From NCBI RefSeq assembly GCF_040218225.1, contig NZ_JAVJQO010000006.1:611878-675877 (forward strand): DNA of 64,000 nucleotides, written 5' to 3'. Of the stretch, positions 42,606 to 52,432 are shown piece by piece. The notes under the pieces were generated by a model, which ran no database searches, was not told the DNA's origin, and was given only the letters and a program-made list of their open reading frames with translations. The stretch's first letter is position 1; every line of letters begins with the position of its first letter. The position numbers and the translations under genes were made by a program. Origin of the DNA: Gracilimonas sp. Lineage in GTDB: Bacteria; Bacteroidota; Rhodothermia; Balneolales; Balneolaceae.

Positions 42606-43895
42606 TTATACAACTTCGCCATTAGTACCAATAGTATCCAACAAATGGGATAATTGCTTAAAATCTTTTTTGGCGATACTAAAGGTTAGTTCAACATCGG
42701 TACCTTCATAGGTTTCTTCTTCAACATTGGCGTTCTCATGAATAAAAGCAACTGCCTTGTATTTTGAAACCGGGATTTGCAGTGTGTAACGGCTGTAATC
42801 AAGCTCTATCATCTCTTCAATGCTATTTTCAAGCTCTTTAAGGCCAATTCGTTGTTCTGCAGAAACAAACACTGCATTCGGATACATTCTCTTCATATCT
42901 GCAACCTGGTGCGCATCCATCTTGTCTACTTTGTTAAACACCAAAATCGTTCTTTTGTTCGTGGCTTCAATTTCTTCCAGTGTTTCTTCTACTACTTCTA
43001 TGTATTCCTGAGCCATTTTTGATGAAGCATCAACTACATGAAGCAATATATCGGCTTCACGAACCTCATCTAACGTAGATTTAAAACTTTCGACCAGGTT
43101 ATGGGGTAGTTTTCGTATAAATCCTACCGTATCTGACAGAAGCACAGAGTGGTTCTCAAGCTCATGCCGGCGTACAGTGGAATCAAGCGTAGCAAATAAA
43201 CGGTCTTCTGCAAATACTCCTGTTTCTGTCAGCGCATTCATCAAGGTTGATTTTCCGGCATTGGTATAACCTACCAGCGATACTCTATTCATTCCCTCCC
43301 TGCCTTTTCGCTGCGTAGTTCGTTGTTTACTCAGTTTTTCGAGCTTGTCTTTTAATACAGAAATTCGCCGGCCAATCAGCCTTCTATCCGTCTCAATCTG
43401 TGTTTCACCCGGACCTTTGGTTCCAATCCCCCCTTTCTGGCGGGACAAGTGAGTCCAGTATCGGGTTAAACGGGGAAGCAGGTATTCGAGCTGGGCAAGT
43501 TCTACCTGAGTCTTGGCGGCAGCTGTTTTGGCACGAGCTGCAAAAATGTCCAGAATCAAAGAACTTCGGTCCAAAACTTTGGCATCGGTACCTTTTTCAA
43601 CATTCCGGATTTGCGTTGGAGAAAGATCATCGTCAAAAATAACCGTATCAATGTTCTTCTCTCCCATGATACGCTTAAGCTCGTTGAGTTTACCTTTACC
43701 AATGTAAGTAGAAGGGTCGGGGTGAGTTTTATTCTGGAGTACTTTTTCAACCGTAATCCCACCGGCAGTATCAGCAAGTAATTCGAGTTCATCTAAATAT
43801 TCTTCTGCCTGAAATCTCGTGGTTTCAGGTCCATATAAACCTACCAATACAACTCGTTCTCGCTCTATATCGGAATTTTTTACGTCGTCTAGCAA
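42606..43895 (-). CDS. hflX: GTPase HflX
   Basis: Ribosome-associated GTPase implicated in rescue or splitting of stalled ribosomes. 429 residues. The N-terminal HflX domain has YIGKGKLNELKRIMGEKNID and VIFDDDLSPTQIRNVEKGTD. The coiled linker ends in GGIGTKGPGETQIETDRRLI. The G domain has VSLVGYTNAGKSTLMNAL (G1), DTVGFIRKLPHNLVESFKST (G3) and VFNKVDKM (G4). It is complete. It follows the membrane-protein gene by 16 bases and precedes the CBS gene. Confidence 0.95.
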   Translation of the reverse strand: MLDDVKNSDIERERVVLVGLYGPETTRFQAEEYLDELELLADTAGGITVEKVLQNKTHPDPSTYIGKGKLNELKRIMGEKNIDTVIFDDDLSPTQIRNVEKGTDAKVLDRSSLILDIFAARAKTAAAKTQVELAQLEYLLPRLTRYWTHLSRQKGGIGTKGPGETQIETDRRLIGRRISVLKDKLEKLSKQRTTQRKGREGMNRVSLVGYTNAGKSTLMNALTETGVFAEDRLFATLDSTVRRHELENHSVLLSDTVGFIRKLPHNLVESFKSTLDEVREADILLHVVDASSKMAQEYIEVVEETLEEIEATNKRTILVFNKVDKMDAHQVADMKRMYPNAVFVSAEQRIGLKELENSIEEMIELDYSRYTLQIPVSKYKAVAFIHENANVEEETYEGTDVELTFSIAKKDFKQLSHLLDTIGTNGEVV

Positions 43896-43911
43896 ATGGG
43901 TATTTTCTTAA

Positions 43912-44496
43912 TTAGTCTTCCTGAATTCTCTTGAGGTCGATATCGGGTATCGCTTGTCCTTCAAACTTGTTTTCCAGTTTCAAAGATACAATTTTTTTTA
44001 CTGCTTTATATCGGTTCTCGGGCACAAATAGTTTCAATTGCTTATACCCTTCAGCAAGCGACTTGTCCAGTTCTGAGTAGTTAAAAAGGTATTCAACCCC
44101 ACCCTTTCCGGGTTTCACTACATAGTCTAAAATTTGAAACCAGGGAATCGTTTGAGAAGGTTCGTTTATGTTCTTCACGATGCCATAGTCAGTGATATAA
44201 TACTTAGAGGCCAAATAGCTTGAAATGAACCACATGGTACCAATCCATACATAGGCAAAAAAAACGGGAAACCTTGCAATATCTCCTGTGAATACCACTA
44301 TCGCTGAAAGGCCTAAAATCATTCCAAGAAAAACCGTAGCAAATAGTGGGTAGCCGTTTAGTTTACCCGCTCTCCAGCTAAGGCGCACTTTTCTCAGTCT
44401 AAGTTTATTCTGAAAAGAATAACCAGCCAATAAAGTGGATGCAATGGTAAACATTACAATCACACCACGAAAAAATGTGGAGAGTATTTCTTCCAT
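43912..44496 (-). CDS. membrane protein with C-terminal PH-like segment, function unknown
   Basis: 194 residues. Three hydrophobic segments are visible (about 10-28, 50-70 and 75-100: IVMFTIASTLLAGYSF, FATVFLGMILGLSAIVVFTG, FFAYVWIGTMWFISSYLAS). A soluble tail (YYITDYGIVKNINEPSQTIP, WFQILDYVVKPGKGGVEYLF) resembles a bacterial PH-type domain. I do not recognise a named family. It shares one base with the VWA gene upstream, so it may be its partner in the membrane. It is followed by hflX at 16 bases. Confidence 0.6.
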   Translation of the reverse strand: MEEILSTFFRGVIVMFTIASTLLAGYSFQNKLRLRKVRLSWRAGKLNGYPLFATVFLGMILGLSAIVVFTGDIARFPVFFAYVWIGTMWFISSYLASKYYITDYGIVKNINEPSQTIPWFQILDYVVKPGKGGVEYLFNYSELDKSLAEGYKQLKLFVPENRYKAVKKIVSLKLENKFEGQAIPDIDLKRIQED

Positions 44497-46598
44497 TAAC
44501 TCACTGTTTCTGCTTTATACCATATAGAAACTAAAGATTCTGTTATTAAAAATAACAAGCCTGCCAACATAAACCAGTTCCAAATTTCTTTACCAAATCC
44601 CGAAGCCATAATCTCGTTTTGTAACTCTTCTTCATTAAGTTCAGCGGTATTAACCCAGTTTATCTCCCCTCCGTCTATCAGGTTCTCGAGCTGTTGCTCA
44701 TCCGTTTCTAAGAAATCTGATTCTTGAGGGCTGAGGTTCGCTGAAAGTATATATTGTTGATTCCCATCAGTGACCGTAACCCAACCCGGCTTCCATTCTT
44801 CTGCCGGGTACCTGAGGCGGACACCAGATGAAACAATATCTACCGTAGGTTTAATTTCATCTTCGTCTACTTTGATAACGGCATTTTCACCGTCAATATT
44901 TCCTCTCCAGCTAAAGGTGTCTCCCAGTTGATGATTTGCAAACCCGCCCTGGTCAGAAGAGGCTGAATACAACAATATTCGATAATAGAATGGTGCAAAA
45001 AGAGGCTTAACAGGAAAATTGGACCAACCCGGATCGTTTCCGATAGTAGCTATAACCAAACTCCCCTCACCAAACCTTTTCTCATGAACCAGTACATCTC
45101 CATTATTCATGCTTAGCAAATCAAAACCGGTACCTGAAGTGTTGGTCACCAGTTTCAGATAATAGTAGATCTCAGGGTTTGTAAACCTTAACTGTTCATC
45201 ATGCTTTCTTTCAAATAAACCGGAAAATGCAGGATGATCTTCCAGCAATTCATCGGCAGTGGCTACTGAGCTAAATGATGCATATTCCCCCTGAATTCCC
45301 CCAAATCGACCAGCATTAAATTGGGTAAATAAACGATTATAATTATTGATATCCCCATTTTCTGAAGGAAAGAACATCACTCCTCCTCCATTTTGTACAT
45401 ACTCCTGAAATGACTGAAAACTATATTCAGGAATTGATTCAACACCGTCCAGCAGAATCGCATCAAATTCACTCAGATTTACCGATTCAAAAATATCTGT
45501 GGTTGCTTCCTGATAGGAAAGCTGCGCATCATTTTCACCAGCTACCCGAAGCATGGCGCCCGTATAAGAAATAAAATCCGGATTGCGATTCTCTTCGCTT
45601 ACCCACAACACATTCCGCGTTTCAGGAACCTGTACAGTGAAGAAATACTCGTTGTCGGGCTGAAATTCATCCCCTTCAATTATCAATTTCCCTTTTGAAG
45701 AACCCGTTTTGGAAGGAGTGATTTCAAAGGTAAAGGTCTTTCTCTCATTAGCCGCTAGTACCACTGAATACTGCCCGGCATTTTGTCCCTCAAACTCCAG
45801 AGACACAAATTGATTTACAGCCGCTACATCGCTTTGATTAGCCAGCTCAACATTGAGTGTGAAAGGAATATTTGTGCCTATCATATTTGTTGAAGTGCTG
45901 ACCTCAGAAATCATAGTATTTTGAACCTCTACTTCCCCAACATCTATGATACTAATTGAAATATCTTCCAGGTCCATATCTTGCAAATCATCCAGCTGAC
46001 TAAGCTGGCCATCCGTAATCACAAAAATATTTTTATTCTGATAAGGAGCTTCTTTTACCGACTCTATCAAACCTGATAACCTGTTTAGCGTAAAATTACC
46101 GGCTGATTTTATTTCAATTTCATCTACTGTTTTAAGAAGGTTTGCCCTGCTCAGTATGTTGCTATATTCTCCTTCTCCATTTGTAAGCTGAAGCATAAAA
46201 CGGTCTTCATCTTTAGCAGAGCTTTCGATGTTACCAATTACCTCTTTGGCATATTCAAACAATGGCCCTTGCTTCCCGATTCTAGACATACTTATACTAT
46301 TGTCTATCAGGATCGCGTTTAGGGCCGGAGCCTGTGCACTTCCTCCAGCTGATAAGCCTGGCGGTAAAAAAGGGCGGGCAAGCACCAACGCGAGACAGGC
46401 AATAGCCAGCAAGCGAAGAATCAAAAGAAGGTATTTCTTGATCCGAATGCGCCGGATAGTCGTATTCTTTAATTCCTGAAAAAAAGCCAGCGTAGAAAAT
46501 GCTACCTTTTGTGGGCGCTTAAGGTTAAGCAGATGAATAAGCAGTGGTAAACCCACAGCAATCAAGGCAAATAAAAAAATTGGATTTAGAAAACTCAT
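44496..46598 (-). CDS. BatA-like VWA-domain membrane protein
   Basis: 700 residues. The N-terminus matches the aerotolerance-regulator region: MSFLNPIFLFALIAVGLPLL, then LLNLKRPQKVAFSTLAFFQE and a second membrane helix near 55-75. A von Willebrand A domain follows (about 90-260) with ILIDNSISMSRIG, the DxSxS MIDAS site, and VITDGQLSQL. The middle has a glutamine-amidotransferase-like region (EFDAILLDGVESIPEYSFQS). A final helix lies near the C-terminus (WFMLAGLLFLITESLVSIWY). It may couple periplasmic and cytoplasmic processes; the family is not well characterised. It shares one base with the next gene. Confidence 0.8.
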   Translation of the reverse strand: MSFLNPIFLFALIAVGLPLLIHLLNLKRPQKVAFSTLAFFQELKNTTIRRIRIKKYLLLILRLLAIACLALVLARPFLPPGLSAGGSAQAPALNAILIDNSISMSRIGKQGPLFEYAKEVIGNIESSAKDEDRFMLQLTNGEGEYSNILSRANLLKTVDEIEIKSAGNFTLNRLSGLIESVKEAPYQNKNIFVITDGQLSQLDDLQDMDLEDISISIIDVGEVEVQNTMISEVSTSTNMIGTNIPFTLNVELANQSDVAAVNQFVSLEFEGQNAGQYSVVLAANERKTFTFEITPSKTGSSKGKLIIEGDEFQPDNEYFFTVQVPETRNVLWVSEENRNPDFISYTGAMLRVAGENDAQLSYQEATTDIFESVNLSEFDAILLDGVESIPEYSFQSFQEYVQNGGGVMFFPSENGDINNYNRLFTQFNAGRFGGIQGEYASFSSVATADELLEDHPAFSGLFERKHDEQLRFTNPEIYYYLKLVTNTSGTGFDLLSMNNGDVLVHEKRFGEGSLVIATIGNDPGWSNFPVKPLFAPFYYRILLYSASSDQGGFANHQLGDTFSWRGNIDGENAVIKVDEDEIKPTVDIVSSGVRLRYPAEEWKPGWVTVTDGNQQYILSANLSPQESDFLETDEQQLENLIDGGEINWVNTAELNEEELQNEIMASGFGKEIWNWFMLAGLLFLITESLVSIWYKAETVS

Positions 46599-46706
46599 TT
46601 AGCGCTCAAAAAATGTTACCTTTATTTTGTTTAACCGGAACTTTTTGTGATCCCGGAAATTAGCCAATACAGAACCAAGACTTAAACAGCTCATTATTTC
46701 TTATTG

Positions 46707-49340
46707 ATGCAACGCCTTTTTCAACTCTTAATTACTTTTTTCTCCATTAGCCTTATAGCAGCCTGCTCATCCATTCCGGATAAAGAGTGGTTTGCACTCA
46801 TTCCAGAAGGATCTACTTTTGTAGTAGTACCTGAGGATGGCTTGAATGTACAAGATATCGCAACCAAAGAATACGCTGCTTATCTTGAGGATTTAACTCC
46901 ATCGGCTCTGCAACAGGTTGCAGGCATCGATGCGGAAATTGAAAATCCTTTAACCATTAAGGCTGTTGCTCTTTACCCGGCAACCTCGATTCATTCAAAC
47001 TTTTTATGGATTACGGATTCGCCAAATACGAATCTAAGTAATTGGGCGTCCAGATTTTATCAACCATTTACTCAGAATAATTACGAATTTAAAGGTTTTA
47101 TCATTCATAAATTATTCTTCAATAAGAATGAAATTTATGCTGCTCAGGTAAATGACTTCCTGGTTCTGTCAGAATCCAGCCTGATACTCGAAAACTCCCT
47201 TCGAGCTTATCTTGGAGAAAATCCTTCCATTCAACTTCAGCAAAATCCTGCCCCTTCCACGCTTGTATTAAACACTCCACAATTAGACCGGTGGATTGAA
47301 CAGTTTGCAGCCGTTATCAACCGGCCAGCATTAAAATCTTCTTTCAAAGGAACCAAGCCTGCTACCTTTATTTTTGATTCCTATTCGGATTCTACCAATA
47401 ACATTCAGCTTTCGGGGCGGGTAGAGCTTACCCAGGATCAGCATTCTGTTTTAGTTGATGCTTTTTCTTTTGAGAATAAGCCCATCACCCTCGACCGACA
47501 TATTGCAAGTAATGCCGCTGCTTTTGCCGTGCTTCGCCTGCCTCCTGTTTCGGTTCCGATTGAACCAACTAATACCATCAGCACTAAACTTGATTCCGTG
47601 CTTCTGGATAATATCAGTTTGTATCAAAATTTGGCTGCTACCTTGGATTCAGAGTTTGCTTTCGAAGCTTTTCCTGAGTCAGGGCTACTTGCAACGGGTG
47701 AATTTTTGCTTATGCGCAAGTTAGGTGACCGAAGTTCGTTTCAAACACAGCTCAACCGAATTGTGCGTGATGGACTTATCAATGTAGAGGATAACACATA
47801 CCAAATGAGCAGCAGCGTGATGGGTAAGCTGATTGGTTCTGAAATGAGTACTCTGCGTGATTTTTATCTCGCCTTTTCGAATGATGTAGTGGTGATCGCC
47901 AAACGCAAAGGACTGGCTGAGAGTGTGAATGCTGACCGAATTCGCCGGCGGGTCATTTACTATGACGAAACCTATTCGAATGTGAGGGACGACCTCCCGG
48001 AAGAAGTAAGTGGATTCGTGTGGTCTGCCTCCAATGATTTCCTTCAATTCATCAGACCTTATTTAAAACCAGAAAGTTCTATCGCAGGGTTACTTGGGCG
48101 CTTTGATATCACTTCAATGACGATGACAACACAGGAAGAATCTGTTGACATCACCATAAATAGTTATTCTAAAGAAGGGTCAAGCCTTCCTTACGAAGAA
48201 TTATGGGTAATGCCGCTTTCCAATTTCGAGCTTAGTGGAAAACCTGTTTTAGGTGATTTAGTTGGAAGCAGCACTGACGAAATTATTTTTTCAACACAGG
48301 ATGGCAGAGTCATGGCCCTGGCTTTAGATGGCACCATCGCTATGCAAACCTCTACAGATGGGCTGGCACCTATTGGAGGCCCGCAACTGTATGACTGGTA
48401 TGGAAATGGCCAACAAATCATATTCCTTGCGGCAGGATCAAAGATCTTTGCCTGGAATGAGAATGGGAATCTTTTACCCCGTTTCCCACTTGAAATGAAT
48501 GAGCCTATTACTGCGCCTATTTTGGTTCAGGATGTTCTGAGAAATGGAGTGCCGGAAATTGTAGTAGCTACCGAAGACCGAAAAGTACATGTTCTTGACG
48601 GCCGTGGTGAGAACGTCAGAGGCTGGCCTCAAAACACAAACGCAACCGTTCAGTCGCAACCTCTTTTCGCTTTGCTGGATAATGTTTGGTCGGTTTGGGC
48701 CTTTTCGGAAAATGCGTTACATAGCTGGCTAAGAAGCGGAAATACGCGCCCCGGATATCCGCAATTTGTTAATGCCCGGTTTACCAATTCACCACTGGTT
48801 TTCGAAAATCAGGTGCTGGCCAGTGCAGCAGATGGGTATCTTTATTCATTGGGAATCAACCCTCTTTTTAGTGATTCTTTAGCCACCACAATCTCTGAAG
48901 ATTCGGTTTCTATTCGCTCACTTTATGTAGCCAATAATGAACTTTCCTCTGTTTCGTATCGGGAAAATGTGTTGTTAAAGGATAGCACTAATTTTTATCG
49001 GGATGATTTATTAATCAGCCAAAGTTTAAATGGTTCTTTATTCCTCTACAATAAGGAAGGAGAACTACGATTTACAAAAAGCCTGGGGCAACCTGCCTCT
49101 ACCACTCTGATTCCTCAACTCATCGATATAAACTCAGACAACAATCTAGAGCTTCTCGCTTTAGCTGAGTTTGGCCGGCTTTATGCCTGGGAAGTACTTA
49201 CCGGAGAGCGCTTATTTGGAATTCCTACATCAGGAATGAAATACCCAATCATAACTGATTTAAATGGAGATGGTCAAAAAGAATTAATTGCTCAAACCAG
49301 GGAAGGACTTCGTTGCTGGACTATAAACAGAGAGAATTAG
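46707..49340 (+). CDS. lipoprotein with C-terminal beta-propeller
   Basis: 877 residues from the ATG at 46707; a TTG directly before it would add only one residue. The signal QLLITFFSISLIAACSS ends in a lipobox (IAAC), so it is a lipoprotein. Residues 25-480 are a soluble unknown region, predicted mixed alpha/beta. Residues 500-877 hold FG-GAP/PQQ-like blades: STDEIIFSTQDGRVMALALD, RNGVPEIVVATEDRKVHVLD, NSDNNLELLALAEFGRLYAW and TDLNGDGQKELIAQTREGLR, the last with the DxNxDG calcium motif. It is divergent from the VWA gene, 108 bases away. The function is unknown; a structural or binding role is likely. Confidence 0.75.
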   Translation: MQRLFQLLITFFSISLIAACSSIPDKEWFALIPEGSTFVVVPEDGLNVQDIATKEYAAYLEDLTPSALQQVAGIDAEIENPLTIKAVALYPATSIHSNFLWITDSPNTNLSNWASRFYQPFTQNNYEFKGFIIHKLFFNKNEIYAAQVNDFLVLSESSLILENSLRAYLGENPSIQLQQNPAPSTLVLNTPQLDRWIEQFAAVINRPALKSSFKGTKPATFIFDSYSDSTNNIQLSGRVELTQDQHSVLVDAFSFENKPITLDRHIASNAAAFAVLRLPPVSVPIEPTNTISTKLDSVLLDNISLYQNLAATLDSEFAFEAFPESGLLATGEFLLMRKLGDRSSFQTQLNRIVRDGLINVEDNTYQMSSSVMGKLIGSEMSTLRDFYLAFSNDVVVIAKRKGLAESVNADRIRRRVIYYDETYSNVRDDLPEEVSGFVWSASNDFLQFIRPYLKPESSIAGLLGRFDITSMTMTTQEESVDITINSYSKEGSSLPYEELWVMPLSNFELSGKPVLGDLVGSSTDEIIFSTQDGRVMALALDGTIAMQTSTDGLAPIGGPQLYDWYGNGQQIIFLAAGSKIFAWNENGNLLPRFPLEMNEPITAPILVQDVLRNGVPEIVVATEDRKVHVLDGRGENVRGWPQNTNATVQSQPLFALLDNVWSVWAFSENALHSWLRSGNTRPGYPQFVNARFTNSPLVFENQVLASAADGYLYSLGINPLFSDSLATTISEDSVSIRSLYVANNELSSVSYRENVLLKDSTNFYRDDLLISQSLNGSLFLYNKEGELRFTKSLGQPASTTLIPQLIDINSDNNLELLALAEFGRLYAWEVLTGERLFGIPTSGMKYPIITDLNGDGQKELIAQTREGLRCWTINREN

Positions 49341-49356
49341 GTCTTAAGGGAAGGCT

Positions 49357-50253
49357 TTAAACAATGTCGGCCAGAGCTTCTTCGAGGTATTCAAAATGAA
49401 ACTCAAATTCTGACACCTGTAGCTTTTTAGGCTGCATGCGGATACTATCTGTTACCGGCTTAGCAGCTTCTCCCAGCGCAATGTCTAAAGCAAATTTTGG
49501 TACTCTGAAAAAAGAAGGGCGATTCATAATACTCCCGAGCGTTTCAGCAAACTCATTCATTGTCACGGGATTAGGTGAACATACATTGTAAGGGCCTGAA
49601 AAGTCATCCTTCATTAATGGAAATATAATCGCATTGCACAAATCAGCTCTGTGAATCCAGCTCATATATTGCTCACCGTCACCAATGGGACCACCTACCA
49701 GAAACTGAAAGGGGGGAATCATTTTTTCCAAGGCCCCGCCCCCTTTTTCCAGTACAATTCCAATACGAGGATTAGCAACCCGTACTCCAAATTCTGATGC
49801 CTTCTGAGATTCAGCCTCCCAGGCTTCGCAAACCTCTGCTAAAAAATCATTTCCATACGCTTCTTCTTCATCCAGAATATCACTTCCACGATTTCCATAA
49901 ATACCAGAAGCAGATGCCGAGATAAATACCTCTGGCTTATTCTTAGCTTCACGCATTGCATCCACTAGTTTTCTTGTAGAATAAACCCGGCTTTCCATAA
50001 TTCTCTCTTTTACTGAATCTGTCCAGCGTTGACCAAATAAATTTTCTCCGGCCAAATTGATGACTCCTTCAACATTTTCCATTTCCGAAGCAAGATCATC
50101 TTCCCAACTTATGAATCGCTGATTTTTAGCGGATTCATCTTCGTATTTCTTCGGGCTTCGGGTAATGATTACAATGTTATGCCCTTGCTTAAGCAGGATG
50201 GTTTTAAGTTCTTCTCCAATAAAACCTGTACCACCAGTGATAAGAATATTCAT
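49357..50253 (-). CDS. TIGR01777-type NAD(P)-dependent epimerase
   Basis: 298 residues, extended short-chain dehydrogenase/reductase. MNILITGGTGFIGEELKTIL holds the Rossmann GxxGxxG. VINLAGENLFGQRWTDSVKE, the family mark, and SASASGIYGNRGSDILDEEE with the Tyr-x-x-x catalytic region (YGNRG variant) follow. FLVGGPIGDGEQYMSWIHRA and YNVCSPNPVTMNEFAETLG come later. Close relatives are called YfcH/SulA-type epimerases; their substrate is not known. It is the last gene of the long minus-strand run, 51 bases after the dipeptide epimerase. Confidence 0.88.
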   Translation of the reverse strand: MNILITGGTGFIGEELKTILLKQGHNIVIITRSPKKYEDESAKNQRFISWEDDLASEMENVEGVINLAGENLFGQRWTDSVKERIMESRVYSTRKLVDAMREAKNKPEVFISASASGIYGNRGSDILDEEEAYGNDFLAEVCEAWEAESQKASEFGVRVANPRIGIVLEKGGGALEKMIPPFQFLVGGPIGDGEQYMSWIHRADLCNAIIFPLMKDDFSGPYNVCSPNPVTMNEFAETLGSIMNRPSFFRVPKFALDIALGEAAKPVTDSIRMQPKKLQVSEFEFHFEYLEEALADIV

Positions 50254-50304
50254 AATTTTCAGTTCTTTAGTTTGATATCAAACCACTTCTGATGGGAAAA
50301 ACAT

Positions 50305-51330
50305 TCACTTACTCACACCAAAACCTGGCTTTTCGGACAATTCAATTTCCCCGGATTTTAGAACATTCAATCCCTTGAATGGATCATTCCCAATCAACAA
50401 GTGCCCGTCCAGGTCAGCATATTCAGCTTCAAGGGCAAGTAAGGCTCCTGCAGCGTTGGCAAGAGAGCTTTCAATCATACACCCGATCATTACCTCCATT
50501 CCAAGAGAATGAGCCTCTTTAATGACATTCCTCGCTTTCATCAGGCTTCCAATCTTCATCAGCTTAATGTTAATGACATGAAAAGCCTCCGCTATTTCTT
50601 CCAGGTTTTCATCACCAATAAAACTCTCATCTGCTGCAAGTGGCAATAGCGACCATTTTTTCAGCTCTTTCATTAACTCGAATTCTGCCGAGGGCATAGG
50701 CTGTTCAATCAGTTCTACGTTCTGCGTCGCCAAAAATTCAATTTCCCTTTTTGCCTGCTCAAGTGTTGTCCAGCCTTCATTAGCATCAACCCGGAGCGGT
50801 TTGTCGGTAACTTCCCGAATAGCCTCTATGATTTCTCTATCGCGATCAGTACCCAGCTTAATCTTATATACCGGATACTGACTGGCAGCACGAATTTTTT
50901 GCTGCATTCTTTCCGGTGTATCCAGACCAATTGTATAGGATGTAACCGGACCTTTTGGAGAGTTTAACTCCCATAGCTTCCAAAGGGGTTCGTTCTTTGA
51001 TTTTGCCCACCAATCCAGCCATGCCATCTCAATAGCAGCTTTAGCTGATTGTATATGAGGTAATTCTAGTTGCTCAAGCTTTTTTGCAATTTCACCCGGG
51101 CTTGCAATTTCATCAAAAAAATGATCGGGAAGTCCCTTAAAGTATTCAATCACTTTTTCAGGAGTTTCATCATACCGGGTATTGGGTCCGGCTTCTCCAT
51201 ATCCTGTCATCCCATTTTTGGTAACAGACAGAAATACATTAGGCACTTCAGACTTTGATCCTCGTGAAATAGTAAAAACTTCTCTGAGCTTTAGTGGGAA
51301 GACTTCCCAGTTAATTTCAAAATGAGACAT
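50305..51330 (-). CDS. dipeptide (L-Ala-D/L-Glu-type) epimerase
   Basis: About 341 residues from the ATG at 51330; a start at 51336 is also possible and overlaps cdsA by 20 bases. It is a muconate-lactonising subgroup enolase enzyme: KIKLGTDRD (KxK base), LRVDANEGW and LIEQPMP and LAADESF (the three metal ligands), then INIKLMKIGSL (second base Lys) and GCMIESSLANAAGALLALEA. It likely epimerises L-Ala-D-Glu released from peptidoglycan or a similar dipeptide, for reuse. It overlaps cdsA and lies upstream of the TIGR01777 gene. The D/E specificity is inferred from the DES-NIKL pattern. Confidence 0.85.
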   Translation of the reverse strand: MSHFEINWEVFPLKLREVFTISRGSKSEVPNVFLSVTKNGMTGYGEAGPNTRYDETPEKVIEYFKGLPDHFFDEIASPGEIAKKLEQLELPHIQSAKAAIEMAWLDWWAKSKNEPLWKLWELNSPKGPVTSYTIGLDTPERMQQKIRAASQYPVYKIKLGTDRDREIIEAIREVTDKPLRVDANEGWTTLEQAKREIEFLATQNVELIEQPMPSAEFELMKELKKWSLLPLAADESFIGDENLEEIAEAFHVINIKLMKIGSLMKARNVIKEAHSLGMEVMIGCMIESSLANAAGALLALEAEYADLDGHLLIGNDPFKGLNVLKSGEIELSEKPGFGVSK

Positions 51331-52138
51331 ATCCAAATTTTTGAATGAGCTGTAAATAAATAAATACGGCGGGAGCTACCAGCAAAAGTGCATCAAAGCG
51401 GTCAAAAAAACCACCATGACCAGGCAGTAAATCAGAAGAATCTTTAACCCCGGCTTTTCTCTTGATTTTGCTCTCTATTAAGTCTCCAATAGGACCAAAA
51501 GTGCCCACTAACATAATAAGAGGCAACATAAATGTCATGGTAATACCTGTTTCAAAAGGCACGGCATACAGTGCAATTGCCAGTCCTACAAAACAACCGA
51601 AGTAACCCGAGATAAAACCCTCCCATGTTTTATTTGGGCTGATTGCAGGGGCTAGTTTTCTTTTCCCAAAAGACCGGCCACCGAAATAGGCAAAAACATC
51701 TCCTCCCCAAACCATTAAAACTGTTGCAATGGTTAGTATAAATCCTGTTTCATTAGTGCCAATGTCACGAATCAACATAAGACATAGCAACCCTGCCGGA
51801 GCATATAAGCCAGCAAAAAAGGAGGTACTTAATTTTGTAATGCTTTCTTCAGTAGTATCAAAAGTTTGAATAGCGATAAATAAAAGTAAAATTGCCAGCC
51901 CTATTTCAAAAGCATATGGTAAAACCGGAAATAACATGATCCATAACCCTATGGTGTAAGGGAAATATTGATCGGTTGGGTTACCGGCACTGCTCATCAG
52001 GCGCATTACTTCCTGCTGAATAAAAAAACCTATAAAAATGATAAACCCTTTGAAATACCAGCCTCCCATCCATGTTAAGAAAATGAATAAAATAGCCGCG
52101 GGTACTGCAAAAAGTATGCGTTTAAGAAGTTCGCTCAA
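51317..52138 (-). CDS. cdsA: phosphatidate cytidylyltransferase
   Basis: Makes CDP-diacylglycerol for phospholipid synthesis in the inner membrane. 273 residues, about eight helices. The signature ESKIKRKAGVKDSSDLLPGH then GGFFDRFDAL (C-terminal third) matches the CDP-alcohol cytidylyltransferase pattern S-x-x-K-R-x4-K-D-x3-x-P-G-H-G-G-x-x-D-R-x-D. The start LLKRILFAVPAAILFIFLTW is typical. The ATG at 52138 is 12 bases after the DUF2007 gene and its 3' end overlaps the dipeptide epimerase start. Confidence 0.95.
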   Translation of the reverse strand: MSELLKRILFAVPAAILFIFLTWMGGWYFKGFIIFIGFFIQQEVMRLMSSAGNPTDQYFPYTIGLWIMLFPVLPYAFEIGLAILLLFIAIQTFDTTEESITKLSTSFFAGLYAPAGLLCLMLIRDIGTNETGFILTIATVLMVWGGDVFAYFGGRSFGKRKLAPAISPNKTWEGFISGYFGCFVGLAIALYAVPFETGITMTFMLPLIMLVGTFGPIGDLIESKIKRKAGVKDSSDLLPGHGGFFDRFDALLLVAPAVFIYLQLIQKFGYVSF

Positions 52139-52150
52139 ATCGGGTTCCGG

Positions 52151-52432
52151 TTATTCGGTGTCAGGATTGAAATCGGGATTTTCTTCTTCCAGGTCTTCAA
52201 GTGCTTTCTTTGCCTTCACTTCAAACTCTTTGGGGACATACAAATAAACCATCGCCATTTCACTGACATTCAGGCTGTAAGCTGAGTCACGCTTGGATAA
52301 GATATTGGAAGGAATTTTAAGGTTAGACAGATAGTTTTTTGCCATTTCAATTTCCAGGTCGGTACTTCCTTCGAGCACACAAACCCAGTTGTCTATATCG
52401 TTAGGCCTTGGAGAATTTGAAAAGAAACTCAT
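52151..52432 (-). CDS. DUF2007-like small protein
   Basis: 93 residues. NWVCVLEGSTDLEIEMAKNY, then a helix-turn-strand with SNILSKRDSAYSLNVSEMAM and VYLYVPKEFEVKAKKALEDL, is the DUF2007 pattern (putative signal transducing protein; small alpha-beta ferredoxin-like). It has no membrane segment and ends in an acidic tail (EEENPDFNPDTE). Its start overlaps the CPBP gene stop by 4 bases, so the two are coupled. Function unknown. Confidence 0.7.
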   Translation of the reverse strand: MSFFSNSPRPNDIDNWVCVLEGSTDLEIEMAKNYLSNLKIPSNILSKRDSAYSLNVSEMAMVYLYVPKEFEVKAKKALEDLEEENPDFNPDTE

